From NCBI RefSeq assembly GCF_000003195.3, contig NC_012878.2:43881047-43945046 (forward strand): a DNA stretch of 64,000 bases. Reading direction: 5' to 3'. The stretch is from Sorghum bicolor. Its lineage: Eukaryota > Streptophyta > Magnoliopsida > Poales > Poaceae. Each line of letters opens with the position of its first letter. Positions within the stretch are counted from its first letter, which is position 1. Positions 22,641-34,519 of this stretch are shown in pieces. The position numbers were made by a program, and so were the translations under genes. Under the pieces are notes generated by a model. The model was not told the origin of the DNA. It did not search any database and saw nothing but the letters and a program-made list of their open reading frames with translations.

Positions 22641-25495
22641 CTCACAACATCTACGGCATAAGCCAAGTCAGGCCTAGTGTTTATGATGTACCTTAGGCTC
22701 CCTATTATGCTTCTATACTCAGTGGGTTTCACAGGATCCTCATCTTTCAGCTTATTGAGTTTTAGATGGCACTCCATTGGAGTTTCACATGAGTTGCACT
22801 CTTTCATGCCGACAGCTTCAAGTATCTTCATAGCATAGGAACTCTGACATAAAGTGATGCCCTAAACTTCTTGCTTTACCTCAATTCCCAAGTAATAGCT
22901 CAGAAGTCCCAAGTCACTCATGCTAAATTTCTTCTTCATCTCATTCTTGAATACACTAATGTCCTTTACATATGGTCCTGAGATGATTAAGTCATCAACA
23001 TAGACTCCCACAAGCAAAAAATGAGTCCCAGTTGCATCTTCTATAGATAGCATGATCCATCTTGCTCCTAATAAAACCCAGAGCTAATAGTTCTCTGTCT
23101 AACTACGCATTCCACGCCCTCGGTGCCTGCTTCAACCCATATAGTGCTTTCTTCAACTTGAGAACTTTATCTCCATTGCCCACAACAAAACCTGGAGGTT
23201 GTTGCACATACACGGTTTTAGATAATTCACCATTAAAAAATGCAGTTTTGATGTCCATATGATGAACTTCCCATCCTCCCTGTGCTGCTAGTGCCAACAA
23301 TACTCGTACAGTCTTAATTCTTTCAACTGGAGCAAACACCTCCTCAAAGTCTACACCGAATTGTTGAGCATATCCCTTGGCCACCAAACGAGCCTTATGC
23401 TAAATTATCTTCCCATCTGGATCCTTTTTGATCTTGAACACCCACTTCAGCCCAATAGCCTTTTGTTTGGGTGGCAACTCGCAGACATCCCATGTCTAAT
23501 TTGCTTCTGTCACCTACATCTTTGTCTGCATGGCTTGCCTCCAACTTTTCTTAGTTAGAGCCTCTTCTATAGACCTCGGTTCCTCAGAAGCAACAAGACA
23601 CAAGCCATTATATTTGAAGTCCTAAAGTTCTTAAGTTGTTTCCAGCAAGTTGGGGATAGTTGTGTATCTCAATGGTGCGCCTTCAGAGTCGACCGACTGT
23701 CGTGTGGGTGGCGTGGCCCACTGGATTTTTGACCCACCATGGTCATGGTTTGGATTGTGTGGAAGGGACTCCAATGCACCCCCACCCCCTACCAATGGAA
23801 TTGATGTAGGAGGCGAACCAGGTTTTGCAGCGCCATTGTGTGAATTTTTAGCCATTGTCCTATCTATTATCAGATGAGGAATAGTATCCTCCCACTCAAT
23901 CTGAAACACATCTGGCACATTTAGTGCTTCAGCCACGCCTGCACTTGTACCTGTGTCTTTTGTCCTGCTATCTCTTCGTCCCTAGTTCCATTGTTTCGAT
24001 TCATCAAACATGACATCTCGTGTAATCATCAGCTTGTCATTCACCGGATCGTAAATTCGATAGCCCTTTGTCCCTAGTTCATAACCAAGAATAACGCCAG
24101 CTACAACTCTGTCTGTCAGTTTACTCACCCTGAGACCAATTGCCTTGGCGTAAGCAATGCACCCGAAGGTCCTTAGATGTTTGACCCCTAGTTTCCTTCC
24201 AAACCATGCCTCAAAAGGTGTCTTCCCTTGCAAGCTTTTTGTAGGAGATCGATTCAGAATAAATACAACTATTCTAACAACCTCACCCCAGAATTTGGAT
24301 GGCACACTCATCCTTTTCAGTAGATAACGCGCCATCTCCACCACTGTCTGGTTCCTTTGTTCCACAACCCGATTCTGTTGCAGAGTATATGAGGTGGTAG
24401 TATTATGCTTGATCCCATGCTCAGTGCAAAATACCACAAAAGCTTCTGAATTGAATTCTCCTCCACAGTCTGTTCTGAGTGCATTCAGACGTTTCCCCGA
24501 CTCCAGTTCTGCAACGGCTCTAAACTTCTTGAAACAGGCCAGCGCCTCGCTTTTATTGCTCAACAGCTCAATCCACATATATGGTGAATGATCATCAACA
24601 ATGAGCATGAAGTAGTTTTTACCTCCTAGTCTGGGTGGTGTAATTTGCCCACATATACCTGTATGCACTAGTTCAAGCCCTGTTGATGCACGCCACACCG
24701 AGGCTTGAGGAAAATGGAGTACAGTGTTGTTTGCCAAGTGCACATCCATCACACACCTGCTCCACCTTCCTGATTAGAGGCAGCCCATCTACCATCTCCT
24801 TTGCACCAAGGTCATGGAGTGCCCTAAGGTTTAGATGCCCAAACTGAGCATGCCTGTGCCATGCATCTTCTTCTATCTTAGTCAGTAAGCACACAAGTGA
24901 AGTCAAGTTAACTTTCATGACATACAGACGATTCCTCCATTCTACACGAATCACAATAGTACGAGTATCCTCGGACTGTATAGGCTTAAACACCTCTAGG
25001 ACGCCCTTGTCGATTTCAACCCGACACCCTGCTTCTTCCAATTGACCAAGACTAATAATGTTGCATCTGAGAGAAGGGATAAAGTAAACCTCAGTGAGTA
25101 CATGATGCTCTAGATTCCTGGTAGCCATTGTCACTGCGTCGACACCGCAGATCTCTACGGTCGAGCCATCACCAAACCTCATAGCTCCTCGCACCGACTC
25201 ATCCAAGCTTGCCAACGAAGCTCGACTTCTAGTCATGTGATTAGTAGCGCCTGTATCCAACACCCACACCCCTTCATCATACTTCAAGGGGAACACACGT
25301 TCCTGATTCAGGAACAGCCCTTGGCTTCTTGTGCTCTTCGTGTGCATATTGCACATTTGAGCCACCAACAATGCTGGGTTCTTGTCGGTGTCTCCACTGA
25401 CATGATGAGCAGCTTCTTCATGATCATCTTTAACTGGCTTCTTGTTTAGGCATTCTCTCGCCCAATGCCCGAAGACTCCACACTTCTTTCATCTC
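22641..25495 (-). pseudogene. Ty1/copia gag-pol fragment
   Basis: Minus-strand order: zinc knuckle (CGVFGHWAREC near 25460), protease WVLDTGATNHMT, GAG-pre-integrase (WHRHAQFGHLN...CDGCALGKQ), integrase (about 24700-23985), RT ([19 protein letters not shown]) up to the broken end near 22645. The order protease, integrase, RT is diagnostic of copia. Damage: the first zinc-knuckle Cys is a TGA stop (25489-25491); the integrase first Asp is replaced by Gly in LVHTGICG; there are frameshifts between protease and integrase and within RT. No RNase H or LTR is visible. The RT is cut by element X and the N-terminal part by element B, making this the oldest layer. Confidence 0.9.
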
Positions 25496-26705
25496 CATTG
25501 ACACTCTTAACATAATAACTAAAAATAGACTTTTAGACCTATCCCTAGAAATGGCATCAAAATTACTTAACATCAATTAAGCTAGGTTGTCATCCATAAC
25601 ATGATGTAGAATTGCTGGTATTAAATCTATATGCTTTTCTAGGAATAAATAAATAAAGATCCACAAGCGCATAGATAATATCGATGTAGCATTTTAACCA
25701 CGAGTATTCCAAGTATCGTTATTTATATTTTTACCACTGGGAAGGGACTTGTAATGGATAATGAGCAATGAGCACTGCATGTAATCATTGGAGACCTTAA
25801 CCATGTCTTTATCTATCTCTCATGCAGGGTAAGTGTCACATAAGATAAATATATGAATATGAATAATAAGTGATAGAGGATAAATAAGAATTCATAGCCA
25901 TAAGATAAACATGATAATTATCTCAATTAAATTACTCTAAGTCTATAGCACTAGCATGGTATTAGGATAGTCTACAAGAATAAATCCTAAGTATTCTAAC
26001 TGTATTGTCAAAGCATACATTGATCAGTGCAAGTACACCTAGCATCATCACTAGAAAAGGTTATATCTATGCATAGTGATATTAGCAAGAATGATCATGA
26101 ACACAGCAATCACAACCCTGTAATAATGGTTCTCTATAATCCTCATAATCGAGAGAAGGAATACAAAGGACTCAACAGGACTGTCACTCCCGTGATCTAC
26201 CTCAAGCTCAGGACTATAGGGGGTAATTGCAGATAAATACGGTCTAGGCACTTTGCCTACACAATATTTATCACTTACCCATCAGCCTAATGAGTAATCG
26301 CTATACGATCCTATGCATAAACATAATTCTAATCTAACTATGCTAAGCATATAATCAAAGTAGACTAAGAACAATATAATTGAGAACATAAGCAAATAGA
26401 ATAAAGTCAATTCTGATATAATCAAATAGATCACAGTCATATTCATAGTAGCAAGAACTAATATAAATATAACCAAGAGAATAAGAGTTTACCATGAACT
26501 GAAGATTGATCTGGACTCCAAGATTAACTTAACTCCTTCTAGATCTAATCCTATGTAGCTATGCTAAAGAACTATAGAGATCAAATTAAGATGGTGGCTA
26601 AGAATCCTATAAAGATAGATCCATTTGAGGGACCCTCTCTGTCTAATTCTTCTTCTCTTGATCTTCTTAGAGAATAATGAACTCCTCCTCTAGGGGGGAT
26701 CAGGG

Positions 26706-27428
26706 TGTTGACACCGTTTTTGGGCACGTGTCCATGTTTGGTAGAGTACAGGCCGACATGATAGGACGACGGTGTTTTGTCTACAGGATGAATTGCCGAT
26801 GAGGGTGGTTGCCGATGAAGGAGAGATTGAACGTGACTAAGTCTGTAGATGGTGATTTGTCTGTGCCGATGGCTACGACAAGGAAGTCTGCCGATGACTA
26901 TGGCAAGGGAGTCTGTTGATGATACGGAGGGAGAGTCCGGGAGTTGCCGATCGGTTTGTGGAGATGTTCCAGCTTGTCACGGGAGGATAGCTTTATGTTT
27001 TCCTTAGTTATTTAAATAGTTTTGTATACGGATTCTATGTAATTTGGAATTCGAATTCTAGTCATGTCTGGTTGTAACTCTTTGAGCAGGGTATAAATAT
27101 AGACCCTAGGGCCTTGTAATGAGGGATCGATCAATCAATCAAACACACGCTTTTACTCATATTCCAGCATCTACTTTTTTTCGACGACTTCGTCACACTT
27201 TTTCCTTTTCATTACGAGTTCTTAGGAATTCGTCGACTTAAGCTCGGCGTGTTCTCAAGTTCCGCGTGAGTACCTCTTAGCCGTGACATCCGGGCGCATC
27301 GCTGTTGTCAGGACTAAAGTATTCTAGTTACCACCTTTGCCGATAGTAAGGTCAAATCGGCTGGCACGCCTTAACGTTTGAATCGGGTATTAGCCCTTTG
27401 TGTTTGCAGATCAATTTTTGTACCAACA
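26706..27428 (+). repeat. 5' LTR of E2
   Basis: 723 bp, TGTTGACACC...GTACCAACA. TATA box GTATAAATATAG near 27090. Seven GCCGAT/ATCGGC hexamers counted by eye. The last 20 bases match the E1 and E3 LTR ends. Confidence 0.94.
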
Positions 27429-27451
27429 CATCTTTTGGCATGCCCAGTGGG
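27429..27451 (+). promoter_or_regulatory. Probable primer binding site of E2
   Basis: Directly follows the LTR with the same TGGCATGCCCAGTGGGAC core as E1. The tRNA is not assigned. Confidence 0.6.
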
Positions 27452-27474
27452 ACAGATTCAAGATCAAGATCAAC

Positions 27475-30400
27475 ATGTCAACTTCTGAGTTTGATCAAGA
27501 GAACGTCATCCCCGTGACGGAAGCCAATCTCAAGGATGAGCAGAAGCAGGCTATTGCTAAAGCCATGGAGGATTACAAGCAGCAATGCCTGAGGTCCTTC
27601 AGCATGAACAGGAGCGGTGAGGTGATTCAGAAAGATGCACTGCCGGCACCTCGGCAGGTTACTTTTGAGTCCAATCCTGGCAAACTTCAAGAGATGGTTG
27701 ACAACGCTATCAACCGTGCTTTGATCAACCAAGCTGGTGTACTGTCTAATACGGTTTTCAATGCCGTGGCAAGAACTTTTAAGGAGGGACAATTGCCACC
27801 GGATTATGTGGGCCCCACTTATCACCAGCCAAAGTCACCAGTGGTCACAGCTCCATCGGCTGCTACGGCCGCTGCGGGTATGGAGATTCCTGTTCCGCCA
27901 AGCACGTTGGGAGTCACCAATGGACAGTCTATGCCGATGACAACTAATCCACAGACTTCAGATGGGCAGATTAAACTTGCCACAGATCTGTTAGCATTGG
28001 CAATGATAGGGTTAACTCCTCCTCCCAACTGGTGGGGTTATGGTATGCCTCCAGAGTTAACGCCGGGTACATCGCAGACGACTGATATGAGAGGCAAGAC
28101 TCCTATGGCATCGGCACCTCCCAATATGCCGATGAACCAGAGTCCCCAGTATACTACAACTACTACTGCAAGACCTTACACTGGAAATTCTCAAACTCCA
28201 ATGTTCCAGATGCCTAACGCAGCGGCAGACTCGATACTGATGCAACAGAGGTCTATGGCTCAATCAGGGTATGTCAATTCAATGATGATGCCCAATTACC
28301 AGTCATCGGTAGGGCCTATGCCGATGAACGCTAATAATGGATGGCTTGGGCAGCAAGTCTTTCCGCAAACGCCCCAACAGAGTCACCAGGCTACAGGGTT
28401 CCAGCAAGGATAGATCTATCCCGGGTTCCAGAATCAGGGGATCCCTAACCAGCCAATGAATCTCGGGCAGCAGGTCAGCGGACAGTAGATTGGCGGGCAA
28501 CAGCTTGGTGGTCCACAGGTTGGAGGTCAGATGATCAACCCAATGTTCCGTGCAGATCATGCACCGAACAGACACGTGGAGGCTTACCAGCAGGCACCTG
28601 ATCCGCAACCGCCCCATCGGCAAGATGCCGATGCAAACTGGGCCGATAAGATTGCTGAAGTAATGAGAGACCAATTCGGGATAAAACCCAAAGTCAATAC
28701 TTACTCTTATCGGACACCGTATCCTCCTGCATACGACTTGATCCCGCTTCCACATCGGTACAAGGTACCGGATTTTACTAAGTTTTCTGGGCAGGATGAC
28801 ACATCGACCATGGAACACGTTAACAGGTTCATCATTCAATGCGGAGAAGCTGGTAACAGGGACGAGTTGAGGGTTCGTCTATTTTCATCATCATTGGCTG
28901 GATCGGCTTTCACCTGGTTTATATCACTACCTCCCAACTCAGTGGTTACTTGGGCCGATCTGGAAAAACAATTCCACAAATACTTCTTCTCTGGGGTCCA
29001 TGAGAAGAAGATCACCGATTTGGTCAAATTAAGGCAGCGTAATGATGAATCGGTTGAGGGTTTTGTACAGAGGATAGGGAAGTCAAGAACAAGTGCTATA
29101 GTCTGGTTCTGGACGATCGGCAGCTAGCCGATTTGGCTTTCCAGGGTTTGTTGCCACACATCAGGGACAAATATGCATCTCAGGAGTTTGAAAGCTTAAG
29201 TCATCTGGTGCAAAGAATCTCTGATCAAGACATCAAGCCGTTTGAACCCAAGAGAGCATGGAACAAAAAGGTGTCGTTCGTTGATGAAGCAACAAGCTCG
29301 GATTCCGATGAAGAACCAGTCATCGGCTTGGCAGAGTGGGTGAAAAACAAGAAGCCGATGTCTTGTCCTTTTGGACATAAAGAACCAGAGAAATTTGTGT
29401 TTGACACCGCTAAAGCCGATAGGATATTCGACTTTCTACTCGAGGAAGGTCAGATCAAACTGTGACCTAATCACGTGATCCCATCGGCTGAAGAATTGAA
29501 AAAGATGAAATATTGCAAATGGCACAATGCAACTTCTCATGGCACTAACGAGTGCAAGGTGTTCAGACAGCAACTGCAATCGGCTATAGAATCTGGGAGA
29601 ATCAAATTTGACAGCTCCAAGACCCAGAAGCCGATGAAGATTGATCAACATCCTTTCCCAACGAACATGTTGGATGCTAAGGGAAAAGCCAAGGTCTTAA
29701 CCTCAGAAGCAGCCGAAAGAAGTGCATCGGTGGATCCTCAGCATCAAGTCACTACTGCCGATGCGAGAGGAAGGGGCTTGGTCCAGGAAGGAACCAGCTC
29801 AGGAAGGCTTCCCCGATCTGGGATTGTAATAACTCACAGAAGGCCTCGGGAAACTTGGCAGCAACGAGAAGATCGGTACCGGCGCCAGCAAGAAGATTAT
29901 CGTCGGGAAAAAGAAAGACGCCGACAGGAGTGGAATCGGCATAGGGATCACTGGAATTGTCCGTTCTTCATCCATTGCTGGGAGGAGAATATCAAGCTTC
30001 CTACTGTCAGAGATTGCCCTGAGTGCAACGGTTATGATCGGTACGACAGATCCGATCGGAACTATCGTGATAATGATCGGTACTTCGATGGGTCGATTAG
30101 AGGGAGAGCATCCGTCCATGATCGGCTGGGGGGCAGACTCAGTGTGCACGACAGGCTTGGTGATCGTGTCCAATATTTTCCCAGGAACCAGGAAGAACTT
30201 GAGGAGATGGCTAATGCACGAGTTCCTGACGAATTCATATTTTGCAGGGATGCCAATGCACATCGGATGGAGTCAAGGGAAAATCATCGCCCGGCAACAA
30301 GGCAGAAGCCGCTTCCTCCATGGTGTCCAGAACGGTTGACCAAGACGCAGAAAAGGTGGTTGCAGCGCGAAAGGCGAGAAGGGCTAAGCAAGGGCGAGAA

Positions 30401-31136
30401 CTCTGGTCAGTCTGGAGATCAGCAGCAATCAGATCCCAAGGGGGAAGGTCCATCGGCAGATGTCAACATGGTCTTTATGTTGCCGATGGAGTTTCTTGCG
30501 CCATCTAGCGATGATGAGTTGGAATTTTCCGACCAAATAGCTCAATTGGCTCTGGATCCGATGACAGCTATCTTCAAGAAACCTGCCGATGACGAAAGAC
30601 AACATATCAAGGCTCTGTTTGTCAAAGGGAGGGTTGATGGGCAGCCGATGACCAAGATTCTAGTTGATGGTGGGGCTGCTATCAACATCATGTCGTATGC
30701 AGTATATCGGAAGCTTGGGAGAGGGGATCAGGATTTGATCAAGACCGATATGATGCTTAAAGACTTTGAAGGGAACGTGTCTCCAGTCAAGGGGGCAATA
30801 TGTGTAGTTTTGACCATCGGCAGCAAAACCTTGCCGACAACCTTCTTTGTGATCAGTGGAAAGGGTGCTTACAACTTGCTATTGGGAAGAGATTGGATTC
30901 ATGCTAATTGTTGCATCCCGTCTACAATGCACCAATGCTTGGTTCAGTGGGTAGGAGACAAAATTGAGATTGTCCCGTGAGATTCTTCTTATGTCATTGC
31001 ATCGGCAGAGGCGGACACCTATGAGAGGACTAGGTGTATTTCAGGAGAAGTTTGGGAGAAGGATTTTCTCAAGGTTGCCGATTACGAGATTCCACCGATC
31101 CAAGCAGTCGGTTCTGACGAAGGTTTTGATGGATAG
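27475..31136 (+). pseudogene. E2 Gag-Pro (few lesions)
   Basis: ATG at 27475. About 1,220 codons in one intended frame: N-terminal region, Pro/Met/Gln linker, Gag domain (about 28800-29160), CHHC knuckle (about 29515-29556), Cys/His cluster (about 29955-30025), Arg/Asp-rich region, and aspartic protease VDGGAAINIM (Asp at 30666-30668) with GAYNLLLGRDWIHA. Lesions: TAG at 28411 and 28486 (CAG in the sister copies), a 1-nt loss near 29078, TGA at 29463 (TCA in E1), TGA at 30978 (GGA in E3). The frame closes with TAG 31134-31136, overlapping the Pol ATG at 31129. Gag forms the particle; the protease would cut Gag-Pro and Pol. Confidence 0.9.
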
Positions 31137-34100
31137 GTTCGCCGATGATGGAAAGTTAGGCCAGGGATTCACATCGGCCGATGATCTGGTAGAAGTAGAT
31201 ATAGGTAGTGGTGATAAACCTAGACCCACTTTTATTAGTGCTAAGTTAGATTCTGAGTGTAAGCGACAGTTAACTAATTTGTTAAAGGAATATAAAGATT
31301 GCTTTGCTTGGGATTATACTGAGATGCCTGGTTTGGACCGATCAATTGTTGAACATCGGTTGCCTATCAAGTCTGGATTTCGGCCACATCAACAGCCAGC
31401 TCACCGATGTAATCCTAACATCCTCCCTGATATTAAGGCCGAAATCACCAAACTTATTGAAGCTAAGTTTATTCGGCAGTGTCGGTATGCCGAATGGATT
31501 TCCAATGTTGTTTCGGTCTACAAGAAGAACGGGAAGCTTCGGGTATGCATTGATTTCAGGAATCTCAATAAAGCTACACCGATGGATGGATACCCAATGC
31601 CTGTTGCCGATCTGCTGGTTGACGCCGCGGCTGGGCATCGGATCATTAGCTTTATGGATGGCAATGCAGGATACAATCAAATATTCATGGCAGAGGAAGA
31701 TATTCCAAAGACTGCATTTAGATGTCCTGGTCATGTCGGATTGTTTGAATGGATAGTCATGACCTTTAGCCTAAACAATGCTGGTGCTACATATCAAAGG
31801 GCCATGAATTTTATTTTTCACGAGTTCATCGGTAAGCTGGTAGAGATTTATATCGGTGATGTGGTGGTTAAGTCTGGAGACTTCGCAAAACATCTTGCCG
31901 ATCTGCGAAAGGTGTTGGAATGCACAAGGAAGCATGGTTTGAAAATGAATCCCAATAAGTGTGCATTTGGCGTATCGGCAGGACAATTTCTTGGTTTCAT
32001 GGTGCATCAAAGGGGGATTGAGATAAGTTGAAGATCTATCGATGCCATCAATAAGATAGTGGCCCCTACCAACAAGACTGAGCTCCAGTCCTTGATCGGC
32101 AAGTTAAATTTTATCAGAAGATTTATATCTAATTTGTCTGGTAAAATTCGTGCTTTCAGTCCTCTTCTTAAGTTAAAGGCCGATCAAGAGTTTGTTTGGG
32201 GAGAAGAACAGCAGTTGGCTCTGGATGAAATCAAGAATTATTTAGTAAATCCTCCAGTTCTAATTCCACCTCAGCAAGGAAAACCCTTCAGATTGTATTT
32301 GTCTACCGATGGGATGGTCATCGGTTCGGCTTTGATTCAGGAGTTTGAAGGGAAAGAGCGTGTAATTTATTATTTAAGCAGGAGGTTGATTGATGCTGAG
32401 ACCAGGTATTCGTCTATCGAGAAACTGTGCTTATGCTTGTATTTCTCTTGTATCAAGTTGAGGCACTACTTGTTGTTGGCCGAATGCACTGTTGTTTGCA
32501 AGGATGATGTAGTCCGATATATGCTGTCCATGCCGATTATGAGTGGCAGGATCGGCAAGTGGATTCTGGCACTGTCGGAGTTCGATCTGCGTTATGAATC
32601 GGCCAAGGCTGTTAAGGGGCAGATTATGGCTGATTTGGTAACTCAACATCGCGGCGCGGTGGAGACCCTGGAAATTGTACCTTGGACGCTGTTCTTTGAC
32701 GGGTCTACATGTGATCGGGGGGTAGGAATCGGCATAGTATTAATTTCCCCTCGGGGAAGGAAGTATGAGTTCTCTTTGCCGATTGTTGCCACGTCAACAA
32801 ATAATCAGGCTGAGTATCAAGCTTTAATAAAGGGATTAGAGTTGTTGAGAGAAGTTCATGCTGATGCTGTTGAGGTCTTCGGGGATTCTATGCTAGTTAT
32901 AAATCAGTTGGCTGGAAGCTATGAATGCCGAAGTGGAATTCTTATAGGTTATTACGAGAGGAGCATGCAACTGTTAAAGGAATTCAATGATTTCCATTTG
33001 GAGTATGTTCCTCGATTGCATAATGAAGAGGCAAATCGGTTGGCTCAGCATGCTTCGGGATATCAGCCCATGATTAATGCAATATCGGCAAATGGTGCCG
33101 ATGATTGGAGAAAAGAAATCGTTGATCATTTGAAAGATCCATCCAAGAAAGTCGAAAGACGAGTTCGGTTTCAAGCAACCAAATATGTACTCCTCGAAGA
33201 TGAATTGTACTATCGAACTATTGATGGGATTCTTCTCCGGTGCTTAGGAGATGATGAAGCTAGGAGTTTGATGGGAGAAATCCATGAAGGGGTATGTGGA
33301 GCACATCAGTCGGCTTTCAAGATGAAGTGGATGATTAGGAGGAATGGATATTACTGGCCGACCATACTTGAAGATTGCTTTAAATATTTCAAAGGGTGTC
33401 AAGGATGTCAAAAGTTTGGCAATATTCAAAGAGCACCCGCATCGGCCATGAATCCTATTATCAAACCTTGGCCGTTCCGGGGATGGGCTATTGATCTGAT
33501 GGGCCAAGTTTATCCACCGTCTAGCAAGGGGCATAAGTTTATTTTGGTTGCCACTGATTATTTCACTAAATGGGTTGAAGCCATTCCTTTGAAGAAGGTC
33601 ACGTCGGCCAATATGATTGATTTTGTGAAGGAGCATATCATTTACCGATTTGGAATCCCTCAAACAATTACTACCGATCAGGGTACTATGTTTACATCAG
33701 GGGAGTTTGATGAATTCGCAATCGGTATGGGGATTAAAGTATTGAATTCTTGTCCTTACTATGCTCAAGCCAATGGGCAGGCCGAGGCGTCCAACAAAGG
33801 AATTATTAAGCTTATTAAACGGAAGATTGAAGAAAATCCTAGAAGGTGGCACACATTGTTAAACGAAGCCTTATGGTCCTATCGGATGGCTTGTCATGGA
33901 TCAACCAAGGTTTCACCTTATCAGTTGGTATATGGACATGATGCAGTGTTGCCTTGGGAAATTAAGGTTGGATCTAGGCGACTATCTTTTCAAGATCAGT
34001 TGGCTGCCGATGATTATGCTACTCTGATGACAGACGAGTTGGATGATCTAACAGGGCATCGGCTAAGGGCTTTGATGAGCATAGAAGAGAATAAGAAAAG

Positions 34101-34362
34101 GGTTGCCAGATGGTACGATAAGAAGGTAAAGGCTAAAGAGTTTGCCGATGGAGACTTGGTGTGGAAATTGATTTTACCAATCGGGACTAAAAGTTCGAGG
34201 TTTGGAAAGTGGTCTCCCAATTGGGAGGGCCAGTATCGGATAAGTCGATCGGTCCCTGGTAATTCTTACGTTTTCGAAACTCTCGAAGGAGTCGAATTTC
34301 CCAGAGCATTAAATGGAAAATATTTAAAGAAGTACTACCCCAGCATATGGGTCGATGCATAA
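31129..34362 (+). pseudogene. E2 Pol: RT, gypsy RNase H, archaeal-type RNase H, integrase
   Basis: 1,077 codons from ATG 31129 (MDRFADDGKLGQ) to TAA 34360-34362, open except for TGA 32029-32031 (codon 301). RT covers about residues 85-260; its catalytic YIDD reads YIGD (Gly codon 31855-31857), which should abolish activity. The first RNase H starts near residue 385, the archaeal-type RNase H near 520 (FFDGST, QAEYQAL, FGDSML). Integrase has the zinc region near 720 (HEGVCGAH, GCQGC) and Asp/Asp/Glu in AIDLMG, TTDQGT and NGQAEA. No chromodomain is seen. The frame differs from Gag-Pro, with an 8-nt overlap. Confidence 0.92.
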
Positions 34363-34372
34363 AAATTTAAAT

Positions 34373-34458
34373 GCCGACAACACTCCTATCGGCTGGATTA
34401 AAGCGTATCTGGGGTCAGACTTAGTGTTTCAAAAGATGTCGATAACAGTCCTATCGGC
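34373..34458. repeat. Stem-loop pair between pol and antisense gene of E2
   Basis: GCCGACA...TATCGGC (34373-34393) and GTCGATA...TATCGGC (34438-34458) match the two perfect hairpins of E1 (14317-14400) with one mismatch each. Confidence 0.7.
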
Positions 34459-34519
34459 TAGACTGAACATCAAGAAAGCTGAAGGGCAGGAAGAAGCGAG
34501 TGTGTTGCCAATGAAGAGT

